DNA of 64,000 nt from Clostridium caldaquaticum (GTDB taxonomy: Bacteria > Bacillota > Clostridia > Clostridiales > Clostridiaceae), in assembly GCF_023806125.1 (NCBI RefSeq), contig NZ_JAMSKT010000003.1, forward strand, positions 124,001-188,000. The letters are read 5' to 3'. Below, piece after piece: positions 1-7,780 of this stretch. Positions within the stretch are counted from its first letter, which is position 1; each line of letters begins with the position of its first letter. The notes beneath the pieces were generated by a model. That model was not told the origin of the DNA. It saw only the letters and a program-made list of their open reading frames with translations, and made no database searches. The position numbers were made by a program, and so were the translations under genes.

Positions 1-491
1 AATTTCGCAATACCTTCTCCTGCTGCATATTCTTCAGCTGAAACAGCTCCTACAAAATATTTACTTGCTTTAATTGGAGCAAATATTGCATCTGTTGTTG
101 GCAGCTTATCATATAATACAAAGGGCATTTTTGCATCATTACATAATTTATTAACGGCTGTGAACTGAGTAGCAGCTATTCCAAAAAACTCTACACCATT
201 TACACCTTTAGCAATTTGCCCTTGCAAATCAGTTATTACTTTGTCAATGGTAAATTGATTGTCTGCAACATCTAGTTTGCATCCGAAATACTGCAGTTCT
301 GTTTTTGCTTCCTTAGCTATTATCTCAAGCGGGTATGCCCCAGATCCCCACAAATTATGTGCAAATGTATAACTCTTATTTGAAGCATTATTAGTTGAAG
401 TGGACGTCGTATTACTGCTGGAACTGCATCCAACAAGCAAAGATGTAAGCATCACTGATGAAATTATCATACTTAGTATTTTTTTGTTCAT
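1..491 (-). CDS. Sugar ABC transporter substrate-binding lipoprotein, partial (3' end outside window)
   Basis: The reading frame starts at an ATG at 491-489, preceded by a strong purine-rich RBS (AGGGGGAAGGA), and stays open to the window edge, so the C-terminus is missing. The N-terminus is a lipoprotein signal: lysines, a hydrophobic stretch, then the lipobox LLVGC, followed by a Ser/Thr/Asn-rich linker. The mature part begins YTFAHNLWGSGAYPLEI and contains GQIAKGVNGVEFFGIA, the pattern of periplasmic-binding-protein fold type 1 (Peripla_BP_4) domains that deliver monosaccharides or small glycosides to CUT2 importers. Its importer partners would lie to the left of the window. The ligand is unknown. 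It sits directly downstream, on the same strand, of a CGD operon but behind two terminator-like hairpins, so it probably has its own promoter. Confidence 0.8.
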   Translation of the reverse strand, partial: MNKKILSMIISSVMLTSLLVGCSSSSNTTSTSTNNASNKSYTFAHNLWGSGAYPLEIIAKEAKTELQYFGCKLDVADNQFTIDKVITDLQGQIAKGVNGVEFFGIAATQFTAVNKLCNDAKMPFVLYDKLPTTDAIFAPIKASKYFVGAVSAEEYAAGEGIAK

Positions 492-606
492 ATTGTTCCT
501 TCCCCCTATTTTTTACAATTATCCAGATAACGGTCAAAACCATAAAAATATTTACACAAGATTCACCTCTCTCTCTTTCATTATTTGACTGATAATTTTC
601 CTTTTC

Positions 607-641
607 TAAAAAAGCTGGCTATATAAAATATTATACAGCCA
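607..641 (-). terminator. Rho-independent terminator-like hairpin
   Basis: An imperfect ~11-bp stem (arms from 616 and 641, one G-T pair, short loop) is followed on the minus strand by a run of T (607-613 read in reverse). It is the second of two tandem hairpins downstream of the CGD alpha gene ending at 849. The stretch 492-848 otherwise holds no convincing gene. Confidence 0.5.
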
Positions 642-786
642 CCAATTTAGATATCGTTTACAAGCATAAGAATATAACTTAAAGAACCAATTATTCTGTG
701 ATATTATTTTAAACAAAAAAATTCTTGCAATCTTGCCAGTTCTAAACATTATATGGTCATTTTTTGTTATTATGGCAATTAAATAC

Positions 787-816
787 AAAACGGCAGAATA
801 TTTACTCTGCCGTTTT
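787..816 (-). terminator. Rho-independent terminator of the first CGD operon
   Basis: Perfect 11-bp inverted repeat (787-797 with 806-816, core CGGCAGA) with an 8-nt loop. On the minus strand it is followed by a T-rich tract. It lies 33 bp past the stop of the CGD alpha subunit and fits as the end of the operon that begins near 5318. Confidence 0.85.
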
Positions 817-848
817 AATAATATATTTATTTTTCTAATTGTATAAAT

Positions 849-1820
849 TTATTCATATTCCTTTAATATATTCTTTAACAGTACATGCTGTCGTCTTACC
901 TGTTCAACGCTGTCTAAAATACCATACTGCTGTCCTTCATATTCGCTTGACAAATATCCTTTAAATCCATTCTTTGCTAAAATGTTAATTATTTCAGGAT
1001 AGTCAATTGAAGTGTCTAAGCAATCTTCTCCCATTTTATAAAACTTAGCATGTATATGGTTAGTATAAGGTATAACCTTCATAAGCTCCTTTGGATCTGC
1101 ATAAGAATAATGAAATGCATTATTAAGCCAAGCTCTATCGTTATCATTTGCACCCATTTTATTAATTTCTTCTAAAGTTGTTTCTTTTTTAGCTCTGTTT
1201 TTATAAGCTTCATTTATATAACGTACAATTTTCTCAGTAGCACCAGCTTCAATTGCAGCTTCTGCCTTATATTCAGGAACTTGCTTAACAAATATACTCA
1301 TATCAGGAACAAAACCAAAATACTTTGTATTATGTTTTTCAATAAATTCAACTCTTTCAGTAAACCACTCAGAATCAATTTTAAGCGGGGAGTGTATTTC
1401 TACAGTTAGCTGCAAGTCTAAAGCTTCAGCAAGTGGAAGACATTTTTCAAAAACTTTTAATGGAGTAACCGCAATAGCACGGAAGGTTTTAAATCCCAGT
1501 TTATGAGCTAAGCGCATGTCTCTAGCCATTATATCAGCACATTCATCATCACTTAATATACGATGTCTGTACATTTTCCAGTCAATAAAAGCATCAAAAC
1601 AGGTAGGTTTTGTATTATATTTTTCCATCCAATATTTCCACTTTGCTATAAACTCATCATCTGGACATGGAAAATTTGGAAGCATTTGCTCTCCTAAAAG
1701 TTCTACTCCGTCAGCACCTAAATCTGAAACTGCTTTTATACAATCTTCCAAGGTCATTTTTCTTAAAAAATATTCATGTTGATAACTATATAGTGATACA
1801 CCTCGTTTAATATCTACCAT
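849..1820 (-). CDS. C-glycoside deglycosidase (CGD) alpha subunit-like TIM-barrel protein, copy 1
   Basis: A 323-residue protein of the sugar phosphate isomerase/epimerase (AP endonuclease 2) TIM-barrel superfamily. The N-terminal GVSLYSYQ strand and the C-terminal SSEYEG strand are shared with the two other alpha copies in this window. The expected divalent-metal ligands are visible: E141 (VEIHSP), D173 (VPDMS), H257 (HIHAKF) and E293 (SSEYEG), plus H143 next to E141. About 84 residues separate D173 and H257, a long insertion shared with copy 3 but absent from copy 2. The gene follows the beta-like partner by 18 bp with a good RBS (AAAGGAGT), so the two are cotranscribed. Known CGD alpha/beta complexes cleave the C-C bond of 3-oxo-C-glycosides. 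The substrate here is unknown. The family assignment rests on the paired beta partner and is strong; the exact reaction is inferred. Confidence 0.8.
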   Translation of the reverse strand: MVDIKRGVSLYSYQHEYFLRKMTLEDCIKAVSDLGADGVELLGEQMLPNFPCPDDEFIAKWKYWMEKYNTKPTCFDAFIDWKMYRHRILSDDECADIMARDMRLAHKLGFKTFRAIAVTPLKVFEKCLPLAEALDLQLTVEIHSPLKIDSEWFTERVEFIEKHNTKYFGFVPDMSIFVKQVPEYKAEAAIEAGATEKIVRYINEAYKNRAKKETTLEEINKMGANDNDRAWLNNAFHYSYADPKELMKVIPYTNHIHAKFYKMGEDCLDTSIDYPEIINILAKNGFKGYLSSEYEGQQYGILDSVEQVRRQHVLLKNILKEYE

Positions 1821-1838
1821 AATACTTACTCCTTTTTA

Positions 1839-2234
1839 CTAAACTAATAAAGTTAATTTCTTACAATCACGATTTATACTTGGCCAAGGCATGTAAGAAA
1901 TTCTCATCTCTAAATCTAATACTACCTCATGTTCTCCAGATAATAATCCACCTTCTTTTTCAATTATAAACTTACCTACTTCTCCAAATTCGCAGCGCTT
2001 ATACACAGCACTTTGAAGTTCATCATACGTAAAAGAACAGCCGCCTACCCACACTTTAATCTTATCTTTTGTAAATTCCTCACCATCAACTGTAATCTTA
2101 TAGTCCTCCATACAGGAAATCATAATTCCTCTATAATAAGGAATTCTAAATCCAACTTCAAAACCACAAGTCTTTCCATTATCGTCAACTACGTTTTTAA
2201 AAACGTCTTCAACGAGCATATATTTTGCATTCAT
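1839..2234 (-). CDS. C-glycoside deglycosidase beta subunit-like protein (DUF6379 family), copy 1
   Basis: A 131-residue all-beta-looking protein without signal peptide. It shares with the other two small partners of the window the spaced motifs GFEV, PYYRG, VDGE, DEL, KEGGL..GEHEV and SYMP. These fit the CGD beta subunit family (formerly DUF6379), which binds the TIM-barrel alpha subunit and completes the active site in characterised CGDs. Here beta precedes alpha (18 bp gap), the reverse of copies 2 and 3. The start has an AAAGGAG RBS 7 nt upstream. It is 16 bp downstream of the nitroreductase gene, so it belongs to the same operon. Confidence 0.8.
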   Translation of the reverse strand: MNAKYMLVEDVFKNVVDDNGKTCGFEVGFRIPYYRGIMISCMEDYKITVDGEEFTKDKIKVWVGGCSFTYDELQSAVYKRCEFGEVGKFIIEKEGGLLSGEHEVVLDLEMRISYMPWPSINRDCKKLTLLV

Positions 2235-2250
2235 ATTAATAACTCCTTTC

Positions 2251-2805
2251 CTATACTCTCGTTACCTTCGTTTCGTCTAATGCATGGGGAGCAGAATTCA
2301 TGTCTGCATATCCAATTGCAACTGCCGCAACAAACTGATATCCTTTTGGAAATTTAAATTTTTCTTCATAATATGCTTTTTTCTCACCAGTAAAAGCTAC
2401 TCTCATACCTCCAAGTATAACACTTGAAAGATTCATACTCTGTGCAGCAATAACTATATTTTCAATAGCTATACCACAATCCAGCATATCAAAATGTCCA
2501 TCTAGTTTAGATGTAACAAATACTATAAGCGGTGCATCAAAGAGTATTTTCTTATTTCTTGAAAGAAGTCTTTCTATAGCAACTTTATCTCCTGAGTTCA
2601 TTGCTAATTCTACTAAATAATTCTCCAAATCCAGCATACTATCTGTATCTTCTACAAAATTAAAATGCCATGGCTGTCTGTTTGCTGCACTTGGTGCTGC
2701 TAATGCAGCTTTCATTAAGGTTTGTATTTGTTCCTCATTCAGCTTTGTACTTTTAAATTTGCGAATTGAGCTTCTTGACATAATAGCATTTATTGTTTCA
2801 TTCAT
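2251..2805 (-). CDS. Nitroreductase-family FMN oxidoreductase
   Basis: 184 residues when started at the ATG at 2805, which has a GGAGGAGAAGG RBS 4 nt upstream; a longer in-frame extension upstream has no RBS and runs through a hairpin. The sequence RSSIRKFKSTKL near the N-terminus and APSAANRQPWHF around residues 45-56 are the classic FMN-binding signatures of NAD(P)H-dependent nitroreductases. Such enzymes transfer hydride to quinones, nitro groups or activated alkenes. It is the first gene after an internal hairpin in an operon with CGD copy 1 and two other flavoenzymes. That suggests a redox step on the aglycone or on electron supply, but the substrate cannot be read from sequence. Confidence 0.85.
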   Translation of the reverse strand: MNETINAIMSRSSIRKFKSTKLNEEQIQTLMKAALAAPSAANRQPWHFNFVEDTDSMLDLENYLVELAMNSGDKVAIERLLSRNKKILFDAPLIVFVTSKLDGHFDMLDCGIAIENIVIAAQSMNLSSVILGGMRVAFTGEKKAYYEEKFKFPKGYQFVAAVAIGYADMNSAPHALDETKVTRV

Positions 2806-2846
2806 GATCCTTCTCCTCCATAATAAAATTTTCATATACTTATAAT

Positions 2847-2872
2847 GAAACCACCCATTTATGAGTGGCTTC
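2847..2872 (-). terminator. Intergenic hairpin between flavoprotein and nitroreductase genes
   Basis: 11-bp stem with a 4-nt loop (TAAA), containing G-T pairs, starting 11 bp past the flavoprotein stop. The following minus-strand tract is only moderately T-rich, so it could be a partial terminator or an mRNA-processing/stability element within the operon. Confidence 0.45.
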
Positions 2873-2883
2873 AATTCTGTAGA

Positions 2884-4335
2884 TTATTCTAATGAGTCAA
2901 TATAATCAGCAGCATTTTCTCCTGCCATACGCCCGCTGTTTAAAGCATAACCCATTGTATTTCCTGGTAATAAGAACATGTAACTGTCCCCATATATTGT
3001 ACAAGTATCAGTACCTGCAGCATAAAGACCTTCAATAACTTCAAAATCCTGTGTAACTACTTCTGTTTTATGATTAATCTTTATTCCACCTAATGTTCCA
3101 TAAGCACCAGGGAAAAATTTAGCTGCATAGAATTTTGCTTTTTTAATTGGTCTCATATACTCTGGACGTTTACCAAAAGCTTCATCTCTGCTTTCGCAAG
3201 CGTCATTATATTCATCAATTGTATTTAATAGATTTTCGCAGTTTATTCCTGTTTTCTCAGCTAATTCTTCAATTGAATCAGCAATAAATAAATATGGATT
3301 TCCTTGTGCAATTGCAGCCTCAATTTGTTCGTCAAAACCATCTATATATTCTTTGTTCATAACCATACTTAGAACGTCTACACCTTTTTTTATGTAACGT
3401 CTTTTAATTGTTTCGTCAATTATCATAAATGCACAGCGATCCTTTTGAATATTAACTGCATTTGCTGCAAAAGTACTGTTTTCAAAGTATTCTTCATTAA
3501 AGAAACGCTCTCCCTGCAGGTTTACTAAAAGATTAGGCTGAGTAAATGCAGCATGTATTGTAGGTGTAACACCCTCTCCTGGAAGGCTTATAGCAAGCTC
3601 TGCGTTAATATCTGTTTTACCAGCCCCTACTTCCCAAGCCATTTTAATTCCATCTCCAACAAGTCCAGGAATTCTAAATCCAAAAAAGTCTTTTCCATAT
3701 TCATATCCTGTATACTCTTTTACCATTTCAGCATTGTCACCAAAGCCTCCTGTTGCAATAACTACTGCTTTACAGCTTGCTTTTATCTCTTCACCATCTT
3801 TACCTTGAGCTATTACACCAGTTATTTTATTGCCTTCTTTTATAAGAGATTTACCTGGTGTTTCAAAATAAAACTCCACACCTAATTCTAAGGCACGTTC
3901 AGTCATACGCTTAATCATTGTTCCAGCAGCTCTTGGTCCTGGTTCTCCTGATTCAGGCTTAACAATATGCCATGTAGGCTCTGAACCTGGAAAGTACTTA
4001 GATGCCTTATAAAATTCAACTCCCATATCCTGAAGCCAATCTATAGTATCAGCAGATTTATCAAAATATTTCTTTACAAGATTTGCGTCTACTCTCCAAT
4101 GTGTATAATTCATAAACATATCAAATGCCTTATTTTTGTCAACAGTGGATAATTCCTTTCTCTGCACACTTGTTCCAAGACCAAGGGGTCCCATTGCCAT
4201 ATTTGCAGCACCGCCTGCAACAGATGCCTTTTCAAATACAATAACTGATTTTCCATTTTCTGCAGCTGAAATTGCAGCCGCTAATCCTGCTGGTCCAGCA
4301 GCAACTACTACTACATCACTTCGAAGTTCTTTCAT
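2884..4335 (-). CDS. FAD-dependent oxidoreductase, fumarate reductase/urocanate reductase-like flavoprotein
   Basis: 483 residues of the FAD_binding_2 family (fumarate reductase flavoprotein subunit, ketosteroid dehydrogenase and urocanate reductase relatives). The N-terminal Rossmann strand-turn-helix is VVVVAAGPAGLAAA, i.e. a GxGxxG motif whose first Gly is Ala (residue 12-13 region), followed by VFEKA for the ribose contact. YGTLGGIKIN and the C-terminal GRMAGENAADY stretch are typical of the family. No signal peptide, heme or FMN-attachment domain is present, so it is a soluble cytoplasmic enzyme. Members reduce or dehydrogenate C=C bonds next to a carbonyl. It is 29 bp downstream of an FMN-flavodoxin protein, a plausible reductant. 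With CGD in the same operon, reduction of an enone in the aglycone or keto sugar is a reasonable inference. Confidence 0.85.
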   Translation of the reverse strand: MKELRSDVVVVAAGPAGLAAAISAAENGKSVIVFEKASVAGGAANMAMGPLGLGTSVQRKELSTVDKNKAFDMFMNYTHWRVDANLVKKYFDKSADTIDWLQDMGVEFYKASKYFPGSEPTWHIVKPESGEPGPRAAGTMIKRMTERALELGVEFYFETPGKSLIKEGNKITGVIAQGKDGEEIKASCKAVVIATGGFGDNAEMVKEYTGYEYGKDFFGFRIPGLVGDGIKMAWEVGAGKTDINAELAISLPGEGVTPTIHAAFTQPNLLVNLQGERFFNEEYFENSTFAANAVNIQKDRCAFMIIDETIKRRYIKKGVDVLSMVMNKEYIDGFDEQIEAAIAQGNPYLFIADSIEELAEKTGINCENLLNTIDEYNDACESRDEAFGKRPEYMRPIKKAKFYAAKFFPGAYGTLGGIKINHKTEVVTQDFEVIEGLYAAGTDTCTIYGDSYMFLLPGNTMGYALNSGRMAGENAADYIDSLE

Positions 4336-4364
4336 TTTACATTTCCTCCTTAAATATATATCTA

Positions 4365-5318
4365 TTATAAACTCCAGTCTTCACTGAAGTCTTTATATTT
4401 TTGCAGCATTACCGGCAATGTATCTTTTACTGCCATTATCTTAGGAATTGCAACATCTTTCATGCCTTGAATCTCATCATAATGCTCTTGAAGACCATTC
4501 CTTGTGCTCCTTGCACGATTTTGCTGTTCTTTACTGAATTCTATCTTTAATTGTTCTCCTTGGATTGAAAGTTTGCCAGTTATACCGCAAATCGGACATT
4601 CCACTGTTGTAGTTTTATTAACTGTTATCAGGTTATTGTGACATACAGGACATGTACCTTCTTCACCAAACCACTCTACTTCCTCATATGGCTTTCCTAT
4701 AGCTTCTGCTACTCGGCGTCCTAACTCTCCAGCCTTTTTCATTAAATTTTCATCAAGCACTGGATTAGCTGTTCTACCCATATCATAAGCATCAATATGT
4801 CCTACAGGTTTCATCATTAAAGAGAAACCAAATAAATGCATTGTTGGAAGTCCAAGAGAAACCCAATTTTGTGTAACAGCCCCACCCACAGAAATATAAC
4901 CAACATATTTATTTTTTAATGCACGTTCATCCAACAGCTCACCTCCAGCTGCAATACGTTTCTTTTGTTCCGCTTCAAGAGCTGCACGATCGTGAGCTGG
5001 TCCAAAACGGTCAATAAAATTCTTCAACTGTCCTACTGGAGCAACTGCATATACTGGTGCAGCTACAATTATTCCATCTGCATCAAGAACAGCTTGTTCT
5101 AATATTTCATAATCATCCTTTATTATGCATTTAATCTGCTTGCCTTTATCTCTTCCAGCACTACAGGCACCACAGCCTTTACAATGTTGTATGTCCATAT
5201 TTATAGTGCTTATAAATTTAACTTCAGCTCCTGCTTCTTTTGCTTTAAAAAGGGCTTCTTTCACTAAAATTTCACTACATTTCATTGTTCTTCCAAAGGA
5301 TATTCCTAATACTTTCAT
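4365..5318 (-). CDS. Iron-sulfur flavoprotein-like NAD(P)H-dependent FMN reductase with C-terminal zinc ribbon
   Basis: 317 residues. Residues 1-110 form a flavodoxin-like FMN reductase domain (KVLGISFGR; AAPVYAVAPVGQLKNFIDR). A cysteine cluster C46-x2-C49-x2-C52 with C64 recalls the compact [4Fe-4S] motif of iron-sulfur flavoproteins, though the last spacing is longer than usual. Residues 223-244 contain two CxxC pairs (CPVC and CPIC), a rubredoxin/zinc-ribbon-like metal site absent from the simple family. First gene of the operon with the flavoprotein, nitroreductase and CGD copy 1. Its RBS is AAAAAGGAG. It likely passes electrons to its flavin partners. Confidence 0.8.
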   Translation of the reverse strand: MKVLGISFGRTMKCSEILVKEALFKAKEAGAEVKFISTINMDIQHCKGCGACSAGRDKGKQIKCIIKDDYEILEQAVLDADGIIVAAPVYAVAPVGQLKNFIDRFGPAHDRAALEAEQKKRIAAGGELLDERALKNKYVGYISVGGAVTQNWVSLGLPTMHLFGFSLMMKPVGHIDAYDMGRTANPVLDENLMKKAGELGRRVAEAIGKPYEEVEWFGEEGTCPVCHNNLITVNKTTTVECPICGITGKLSIQGEQLKIEFSKEQQNRARSTRNGLQEHYDEIQGMKDVAIPKIMAVKDTLPVMLQKYKDFSEDWSL

Positions 5319-5390
5319 CTTTTTTCTCCTTTTTATATTTATTTATAAAACTGGTATCAAGTCTTAATCTAATTTTATTCAACATAAGGA

Positions 5391-5426
5391 AAAAGTCATG
5401 AAAGCAAGCTTTTTTTTCATGACTTT
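5391..5426 (-). terminator. Rho-independent terminator of the hexokinase gene
   Basis: Arms 5391-5403 and 5416-5426 (core AAAGTCATGAAA) form a 12-bp stem, followed on the minus strand by T5. It lies 12 bp past the hexokinase stop and separates this unit from the flavoenzyme-CGD operon. The gap 5319-5390 must hold the latter's promoter, but no clear -35/-10 pair stands out. Confidence 0.8.
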
Positions 5427-5437
5427 ATTCCATTCTG

Positions 5438-6769
5438 TCAGTTTAACAATCCTGCTATTGCAGTTCCAATAAGAGTGGCATTTTCAGCCTTGATAAATTC
5501 ACAGTAAATGCCCATCTTGTCATTTAAATATTCCTTTACATAATAATCAAGCTTTCCTCTAAAAAGTTTGGACTTATAAAAGGTTGAACCTTCAGCTGTT
5601 ACACACACTGGGCTGCAAGGATTTTTTCCTTTTCCTGTTTTCAAAATAACTGAAGCTAAATTTATAGCTACTAGCTTTGCAGATCTTTCAATGATTGCAT
5701 CGATTATATAATACAATGTTTGCTTATCATTATTGCTTTCATCTATACTTCCAGAATTACTGCACTTTCCAAGTAAAGTATCATTTGAATAAGGATAGTA
5801 ACAGAAATCGCTTATTTCCTTAGATGAAAGATTTTCAACATTTTTTATATTTTCTTTAAATGCAGAAGAAAATAATCCTTCATCAACTGCTTTTCTTATA
5901 ACCTCTAATATAAGACCACCCTGATAAGCTCCTGAAATCATTTTCTCAAACTTTTGATTACCTGGATCTGTTGTAGTCTTATCAAAAATTGCATCAATGT
6001 TTCCTCTTGCAGCTTTGCCATATCCGCCAGATTCAATATTAATAATTGTTGATCCTTCTGATTGTGCAAGTTTCTTTGACTTCTTTATATTTGTATTTTC
6101 TTCAATATAACAGGTATTTGTACCAGTACCTAATATAAAACCAATATAACTTTCAAAGTTTCTGTCAGGGCACTCTGCCTTTCCGCCAAGAAGTGTAGCT
6201 ACAGTATCGTTAAGAAGCACTATATGTTTATCATCTACATAACCTTTTTCTTTAAGTGCTTTTAATAGGGCAGCTCCTATCTCTTCGCCTATCATATCTC
6301 TTACTTTAACTTCTTTATTAAATCTAATAAGTTTACCATCTTTATTTGGAAGTATCTCAGTTGGATAGGAGAAACAGAAACCTATTTTGCTGCTTTTGTG
6401 TATAATCGGCTTTAGGTATTCAACTATTGTGTTAAAAAACTCTTCCTTTGACAACTCTCCCTTTGTACCAGGCATATCATAGACTTTGAAATCTTCTATA
6501 ATCGCTTTTTTATTATCATCAAAGGTAACAACAGCTGCTCTGAAATTTGTACCGCCTGCATCCATAACTATAACAGGTTCATTAACAGGGATATCTCCTT
6601 CTGAACTTATATAAGTACAAAGCATTTTAAGAGTAGTATCTTCTTCCCCATTAAGTCCTTTTTCCATATCTTCTATGAATGTATCAATACTCTCATTAAT
6701 ATCTATATTGCTATAATGCATACCGTATTTTTTTAAAAATGCATCTACTTTCTCTCTTATACTAATCAT
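5438..6769 (-). CDS. Eukaryotic-type hexokinase
   Basis: 443 residues, the length of a single yeast/human hexokinase half and much longer than bacterial glucokinases. Phosphate-1 motif DAGGTNFR at 70-77, sugar-binding GFCFSYPTE at 130-138, catalytic Asp188 in LLNDTVATLLGG, phosphate-2 motif GTGTN at 214-218 and INIESGGYG fit the Hexokinase_1/Hexokinase_2 fold. It would phosphorylate a hexose at O6 using ATP in the cytoplasm. It follows the TIM-barrel gene by 19 bp, so glucose or a related hexose released by the C-glycoside route is a likely substrate (inference). The RBS (AAGGAGATAATT) is good. Confidence 0.9.
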   Translation of the reverse strand: MISIREKVDAFLKKYGMHYSNIDINESIDTFIEDMEKGLNGEEDTTLKMLCTYISSEGDIPVNEPVIVMDAGGTNFRAAVVTFDDNKKAIIEDFKVYDMPGTKGELSKEEFFNTIVEYLKPIIHKSSKIGFCFSYPTEILPNKDGKLIRFNKEVKVRDMIGEEIGAALLKALKEKGYVDDKHIVLLNDTVATLLGGKAECPDRNFESYIGFILGTGTNTCYIEENTNIKKSKKLAQSEGSTIINIESGGYGKAARGNIDAIFDKTTTDPGNQKFEKMISGAYQGGLILEVIRKAVDEGLFSSAFKENIKNVENLSSKEISDFCYYPYSNDTLLGKCSNSGSIDESNNDKQTLYYIIDAIIERSAKLVAINLASVILKTGKGKNPCSPVCVTAEGSTFYKSKLFRGKLDYYVKEYLNDKMGIYCEFIKAENATLIGTAIAGLLN

Positions 6770-6788
6770 AATTATCTCCTTGATTTAG

Positions 6789-7706
6789 TTATACAAGAAA
6801 CTGCCTCATATAGTTTCTGCTTATTATTATTGATTTTTTAACTGATTCTAAAGAATCTTCAAAAGCCTTGTCTTCAACTTCAATACAGGCTGGACCTGTG
6901 TATCTTATATCAGTTAAAGCTGATACATATTTTCCCCAATCTACATCTCCAAGTCCTGGAAGTTTTGGTGAAATATATTGAAGCGGTGTAGCCATTATAC
7001 CTACTTGATCCAGCTTATCCTTGTATACCTTTATATCCTTAAAATGAACATGGAATATTCTATCTTTAAATTCATACACAGGCTTTATATAATCAATCTG
7101 CTGCCATACAAAGTGTGATGGATCATAGTTTAATCCCAGGTTTGGACTTGGTATAAGCTCAAACATTCTTCTCCATATGCTTGGAGTTGTTGCAAGATTT
7201 AATCCGCCTGGCCATTCATCATTTGTAAAAAGCATAGGACAGTTTTCTATAGCTATTCTCACATTGTTTTCTTCAGCAAGTTTCACTATTGGAGTCCAAA
7301 CTTCCTTGAAAATTTGAAGATTTTCTTCTACATTCTTGTTTTTATCTCTGCCTATAAAGGTTGTTACAGTATTAATACCAAGGAGACTTGCAGCCTTAAT
7401 TATCTTTTTAATATGCTCAACGTAAACTTCTCTCTTTTCTAAATCTGGATCTAAAGGATTTGGATAGTATCCTAAAGCTGAAATTTCAACCCCTTTAGAT
7501 TTTGCATAGTTTTTAATATATGCAGCTTTTTCTTCATTCATATCTGAAACATCTATATGAGTAACACCTGCATATCTTCTTTCAGCCTTACCAACTGGCC
7601 AGCACATCATTTCTACACAGGAAAATCCATTTTCTGATGCATATTCTATTACTTCTTCAAAGGTTAAATCTGCCAGTATTGCACTTACAAATCCTAATTT
7701 CATCAT
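6789..7706 (-). CDS. Sugar phosphate isomerase/epimerase-family TIM-barrel protein
   Basis: 305 residues from the tandem ATG pair at 7706, preceded by AAGGAGAGGATA; an upstream in-frame extension has no RBS and overlaps a terminator. Metal ligands of the xylose-isomerase-like TIM-barrel family are visible: E154 (AIENCP), D195 (NYDPSH), H221 (HVHFKD) and E276 (CIEVED). It has no beta-type partner and lacks the GVS-YSYQ and SSEYEG signatures of the CGD alpha subunits, so it is a different subfamily (closer to general 3-keto-sugar or hexulose epimerase/hydratase types). Its place before hexokinase and after a Gfo/Idh/MocA dehydrogenase suggests that it converts the sugar product of C- or O-deglycosylation before phosphorylation. 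Exact reaction unknown. Confidence 0.75.
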   Translation of the reverse strand: MMKLGFVSAILADLTFEEVIEYASENGFSCVEMMCWPVGKAERRYAGVTHIDVSDMNEEKAAYIKNYAKSKGVEISALGYYPNPLDPDLEKREVYVEHIKKIIKAASLLGINTVTTFIGRDKNKNVEENLQIFKEVWTPIVKLAEENNVRIAIENCPMLFTNDEWPGGLNLATTPSIWRRMFELIPSPNLGLNYDPSHFVWQQIDYIKPVYEFKDRIFHVHFKDIKVYKDKLDQVGIMATPLQYISPKLPGLGDVDWGKYVSALTDIRYTGPACIEVEDKAFEDSLESVKKSIIISRNYMRQFLV

Positions 7707-7746
7707 TATCCTCTCCTTAAACCAATTTATTTCATATGCTGTTATT

Positions 7747-7775
7747 AAAAAATCCACACAATGTGTGGATTTTTT
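7747..7775 (-). terminator. Symmetric terminator hairpin between dehydrogenase 1 and the TIM-barrel gene
   Basis: A near-perfect palindrome with A6 on one side, T6 on the other and the stem core ATCCACAC closing a 3-nt loop. It works in both directions on paper. It sits 6 bp past the dehydrogenase stop and only ~40 bp before the TIM-barrel start, leaving little room for a promoter; partial read-through is likely. Confidence 0.8.
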
Positions 7776-7780
7776 AGTTT

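Noticed and set aside
606-788. 60-codon minus-strand open frame in the gap after CGD copy 1
   Set aside because: No RBS, overlaps a terminator hairpin, hydrophobic/aromatic composition of AT-rich non-coding DNA.
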